Below, piece after piece: positions 5,219 to 7,983 of a stretch of DNA of 7,983 nt. This DNA is from Lentisphaeria bacterium UBA1724 (GTDB lineage Bacteria; Verrucomicrobiota; Lentisphaeria; Oligosphaerales; Oligosphaeraceae). How positions within the stretch are numbered: position 1 is the first letter of the stretch; every line of letters begins with the position of its first letter. Under the pieces are notes generated by a model. The model was not told the DNA's origin and searched no databases. It saw only the letters and a program-made list of their open reading frames with translations. Location of the stretch: the NCBI GenBank assembly GCA_002315885.1, contig DCIO01000042.1:5976-13958 (forward strand), read 5' to 3'. The translations under genes and the position numbers were made by a program.

Positions 5219-7900
5219 ATGAAACACTGCCACGACGAACACTGCCACTGTCACGACGAAGAGCCCATGGAATTCCTGCCCAAGGTGACGCCTTGTGACC
5301 TGAAGACGGAATACAAGACCAATCCCTTGGGCATGGACGAGCCGTCCCCCCGTTTCAGCTACCAGCTCTTCGGGACACCCGCGCAGACCGCACGACAAAT
5401 CCAGGTCTTTGCCGATGGCGCAAAGAAGCCCCTCTGGGATACGGGGTGGGTCGAGGATGGCATTTCCCAGCAGATCGCCTACGCGGGCGATGCCCTCAAG
5501 CCCTTCACCCGCTACACCTGGCGTGTCCGCGTGAAGGACGCCAATGGCGAAGTCAGCGACTGGAGTGCAGAGGAGGCATTCTTTGAGACGGGTTTCCTGG
5601 GAACACCCTGGAAAGAGAGTGGCTGGATCATGTACCGCGGCGGCCAGCGCATCGGGATGTTCCCCCAGCCCTTTTTCAAGAATTTCGAGTTGCCCAAAGG
5701 CAAGAAGCTGTCCCGCGCACGCCTCTACGCCACCGCGTTGGGATGCTATGAGGCGGAAGTGAATGGCACCGTGGTCTCCTGGCCCATGGCACCCGGCTGG
5801 ACACAGTATGCATCACGGGTCCAGTATCAGGCATACGATGTCACCGACCTCCTGAAACCCGGCAAGAATGAGCTCTGGATGACTCTGGCAGGCGGATGGT
5901 ACGACGGCAGAATCGCCGCACACTGGAATGGCGGTATCTGCAAATTCGGCAAGCACGAAATGCTCCGCGCGGAACTCCGATTGGATTTCCAGGACGGCAC
6001 CACGCAGACCATCGGCACGAACGACTCCTTCCAGGTCATCGGTCTGGGCGGCGCCATCCGCATGAGCGATATCTACGATGGCGAACTCTACCAAGCCTGG
6101 CGCACCAAAGAATGCGCCCTGGGAATGACCGCACCCCTGAAGGCAGTCCGTCCCGAAGAGCAGCCTGAGGTGGAGATCACCTGGACCAGCGGTGCGGAAG
6201 TCAAGCGCCTCCAGACCCTGTCACCCGTCAAGATCACCCGCCGTTGCACTGGCACTTACGTCCTGGATTTCGGACAGAATTTCGCAGGCCGTGAAATCCT
6301 GCATCTGAAAAACACCACCAGGGGCGCCACCATCACCGTCAAGCACGGCGAGATGCTGAATCCCGATGGTTCTCTCTATGTGGCGAATCTCCGCAGCGCC
6401 ATCGCCACCACCACATACGTCTGCGATGACGCAAAGGAGGCCACCTACGAACCCACCTTCACCTTCTACGGCTTCCGATATCTGGAAATCTCCGGATGGT
6501 TCGGTCGCATGACCAAGAATGACGTGGAAGCGGTGGTCCTCTCCAGCGACCTGAAACGCACGGGGTTGTTCACCTGCGACAACCAGCTGGTGAACCAACT
6601 CTTCGACAACGTGGGATGGGGACTGCGCTCCAATCTCCTGGATGTCCCCACCGACTGCCCACAGCGCGACGAACGCTTCGGCTGGACAGGCGACACGCAA
6701 GTCATTTGCAACGCCGCCACTTACTGCCTTAACGCACCCGATTTCTACACCAAGTGGATTATCGATTTCAATCTGGACCAGGTTCCCACGGGCGAGTATC
6801 CGCACGTCTCTCCTATGCCCTCACCGGGATATGTCAATGAATACGCCCCCGCCTGGACGGACGCCGCCATTGTCGTCCCCTGGCAGCTCTACCGCAAATA
6901 TGGCGACAAGCGGTTGCTGGAGAAATACTTCGACCAGATGGACAAGATGATCCAGAATACCATCCAGAAAACCAATGGCACCTACATTGTGGAGCCCCCC
7001 TGCTACGGAGATTGGCTAAATATCAATGCGGAGACCTCCAAGCCCTACATGGGCACCGCCTATCTAGCGGGCTCCACCGCACTTCTGGCGCGCATCGCAC
7101 GTGTCATCGGACGGGAAAAGGATGCCAAGCGCCTTACCACACAGGTCAAGAAACTCACCGCGGCCTTCCAGGCAAAATTCCTGGATCCCAAGAAGGGCCT
7201 GAAGGAAAAGACGCAGTGTGCCTATCTGTTGGCGTTGCAATTCGACTTGCTTCCGAAGGAATGGGTCAAGAAGACCGTGGATGCCCTGGTGAAGGACATC
7301 AAGGTCACCCGGAAGCTCCATCTCTCCACGGGATTTGTAGGCACACCCTTGCTTCTGCCAGTGCTCACCCGCTTCGGACATAGCGACCTGGCATACGAAC
7401 TCCTCGGCCAGACCACCTATCCCGGCTGGCTCTACCCCGTCACTCAGGGCGCCACCACCATGTGGGAACGCTGGAATAGCTATACCCACGAAACAGGTTT
7501 CGGTGATGTGGAGATGAATTCCTTCAACCACTACGCATACGGCGCAGTGGCAGAGTGGTTCTTCGAGTCCGTGGCGGGTATCCAGCCTATCGATGAGGAC
7601 CCCAAGGCTGCCGCATTCAAGCGCTTCCGACTGGCACCCGTCATCGGAAAGACCATGGATAACGCATTCGCGGCATTCTGCTCACCATACGGCGTCATCT
7701 CCTCCACCTGGGAACGGGTGACCGAAGAGAAGAAATCGCACATCGTCTGGAATTTCGCCGTGCCGGATAACACCACTGCCGAAATCACACTCCCCAAGGG
7801 CACCCTCAAGGAGTTCACCGGCGCCGCCGAATTCCAGCATGACGACCAGGGGACGCTCATCGCACTCCCCGGTGAATACACCCTACTCTTCGAAGAATAA
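5219..7900 (+). CDS. GH78 alpha-L-rhamnosidase
   Basis: The 893-residue protein hydrolyses terminal alpha-L-rhamnose by an inverting mechanism, judged by a full GH78 layout. It has an Ig-like domain (about 24-125, with NPLGMDEPSPRFSY), a rhamnosidase N-terminal beta-sandwich (135-310), a concanavalin-like domain (325-440, LDFGQNFAG at 349-357), an (alpha/alpha)6 barrel (445-785) and a C-terminal beta domain (790-890). DCPQRDERFGWTGD at 479-492 supplies D479, E485 (general acid), W489 and D492. E750 in WERW is the expected general base and H771 the expected sugar-contacting histidine. Their spacings match those I recall for Streptomyces avermitilis Rha78A. There is no signal peptide, so it is probably cytoplasmic. 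Residues 3-12 are an unusual His/Cys-rich head; an ATG at 5267 (M17) would omit it and give a family-like start. Neither start has a strong Shine-Dalgarno sequence, though GAAGAG precedes M17. It is divergent from gene 3. Confidence 0.95.
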   Translation: MKHCHDEHCHCHDEEPMEFLPKVTPCDLKTEYKTNPLGMDEPSPRFSYQLFGTPAQTARQIQVFADGAKKPLWDTGWVEDGISQQIAYAGDALKPFTRYTWRVRVKDANGEVSDWSAEEAFFETGFLGTPWKESGWIMYRGGQRIGMFPQPFFKNFELPKGKKLSRARLYATALGCYEAEVNGTVVSWPMAPGWTQYASRVQYQAYDVTDLLKPGKNELWMTLAGGWYDGRIAAHWNGGICKFGKHEMLRAELRLDFQDGTTQTIGTNDSFQVIGLGGAIRMSDIYDGELYQAWRTKECALGMTAPLKAVRPEEQPEVEITWTSGAEVKRLQTLSPVKITRRCTGTYVLDFGQNFAGREILHLKNTTRGATITVKHGEMLNPDGSLYVANLRSAIATTTYVCDDAKEATYEPTFTFYGFRYLEISGWFGRMTKNDVEAVVLSSDLKRTGLFTCDNQLVNQLFDNVGWGLRSNLLDVPTDCPQRDERFGWTGDTQVICNAATYCLNAPDFYTKWIIDFNLDQVPTGEYPHVSPMPSPGYVNEYAPAWTDAAIVVPWQLYRKYGDKRLLEKYFDQMDKMIQNTIQKTNGTYIVEPPCYGDWLNINAETSKPYMGTAYLAGSTALLARIARVIGREKDAKRLTTQVKKLTAAFQAKFLDPKKGLKEKTQCAYLLALQFDLLPKEWVKKTVDALVKDIKVTRKLHLSTGFVGTPLLLPVLTRFGHSDLAYELLGQTTYPGWLYPVTQGATTMWERWNSYTHETGFGDVEMNSFNHYAYGAVAEWFFESVAGIQPIDEDPKAAAFKRFRLAPVIGKTMDNAFAAFCSPYGVISSTWERVTEEKKSHIVWNFAVPDNTTAEITLPKGTLKEFTGAAEFQHDDQGTLIALPGEYTLLFEE

Positions 7901-7909
7901 AATTCTTCG
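7891..7909. other. Small hairpin enclosing the rhamnosidase stop codon
   Basis: CGAAGAAT (7891-7898) and ATTCTTCG (7902-7909) are perfectly complementary around an AAA loop. The stop TAA (7898-7900) lies at the stem-loop junction. The stem is short and has no following T-tract, so it is probably not a full terminator on its own. Confidence 0.5.
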
Positions 7910-7927
7910 CCGCAAATTCTTCGCCGC
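7900..7927. repeat. Two copies of a 14-bp unit starting in the stop codon
   Basis: AAATTCTTCGCCGC occurs at 7900-7913 and 7914-7927. The 14-base periodicity begins at the last base of the TAA stop; base 7899 already breaks it. Confidence 0.9.
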
Positions 7928-7942
7928 AACAAAATTGCGGCG
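7922..7942 (+). terminator. GC-rich hairpin after the rhamnosidase gene
   Basis: CGCCGCAA (7922-7929) pairs perfectly with TTGCGGCG (7935-7942) across a 5-base CAAAA loop. The stem is strong and lies about 22 bases after the stop, but no T-tract follows, so it may be an RNA-end stabiliser or simply the meeting point of two repeat types. Confidence 0.35.
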
Positions 7943-7983
7943 CACAGAACCGCGGCGCACAGAACCGCGGCGCACAGAACCGC
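7937..7983. repeat. 15-bp tandem array GCGGCGCACAGAACC, cut by the window end
   Basis: Three perfect units at 7937-7951, 7952-7966 and 7967-7981 are followed by GC at the window edge, so the true length is unknown. The unit has no forward stop codon in any frame. In the rhamnosidase frame it would read Ala-Ala-His-Arg-Thr. Confidence 0.95.

Overview
The window reads as a bacterial carbohydrate-utilisation region with long intergenic stretches full of short tandem repeats. High GC coding sequence, several large glycosidase-type genes and intergenic repeats of the ACCACGAAA, GACCAGTAG and CATTACG kinds give the impression of a gut or sediment PVC-group bacterium, perhaps Lentisphaerota/Victivallales or Kiritimatiellota. 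That is pattern memory rather than proof. No rRNA, tRNA, transposase, CRISPR array or defence gene is visible.

Layout: bases 1-114 are a leader with a good ribosome binding site (AAGGAA, 103-108). Gene 1 (115-789, +) encodes an unrecognised membrane-anchored protein with a proline/basic linker and an acidic helical C-terminus. A hairpin and a 36-bp tandem array (801-957) fill the gap up to the start codon of gene 2 (963-1922, +), a BNR/Asp-box sialidase-like beta-propeller protein. A 9-bp array begins in its stop codon. After a short AT-rich repeat region and a heptad array, the convergent gene 3 (5064-2164, -) encodes a secreted multidomain TIM-barrel glycoside hydrolase. A 154-bp divergent promoter region separates it from gene 4 (5219-7900, +), a GH78 alpha-L-rhamnosidase with all expected catalytic residues. 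Further hairpins and two more tandem arrays follow gene 4 and run off the window.

Working model (inference): the secreted gene 3 enzyme acts on an extracytoplasmic plant or mucin-type glycan. The apparently cytoplasmic rhamnosidase and sialidase-like protein then process imported fragments. Genes 3 and 4 are divergent and share a rhamnosidase-type beta-sandwich module, which suggests a common, probably rhamnose-containing, substrate.

The most unusual signal is in the non-coding DNA. Each gene is followed by a different short tandem array, and three of the four arrays start inside the stop codon itself. Three of the arrays have units that are multiples of three and stay stop-free in the frame of the gene before them. 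I found no clear new multi-gene system; the stop-codon-abutting arrays are the best lead.
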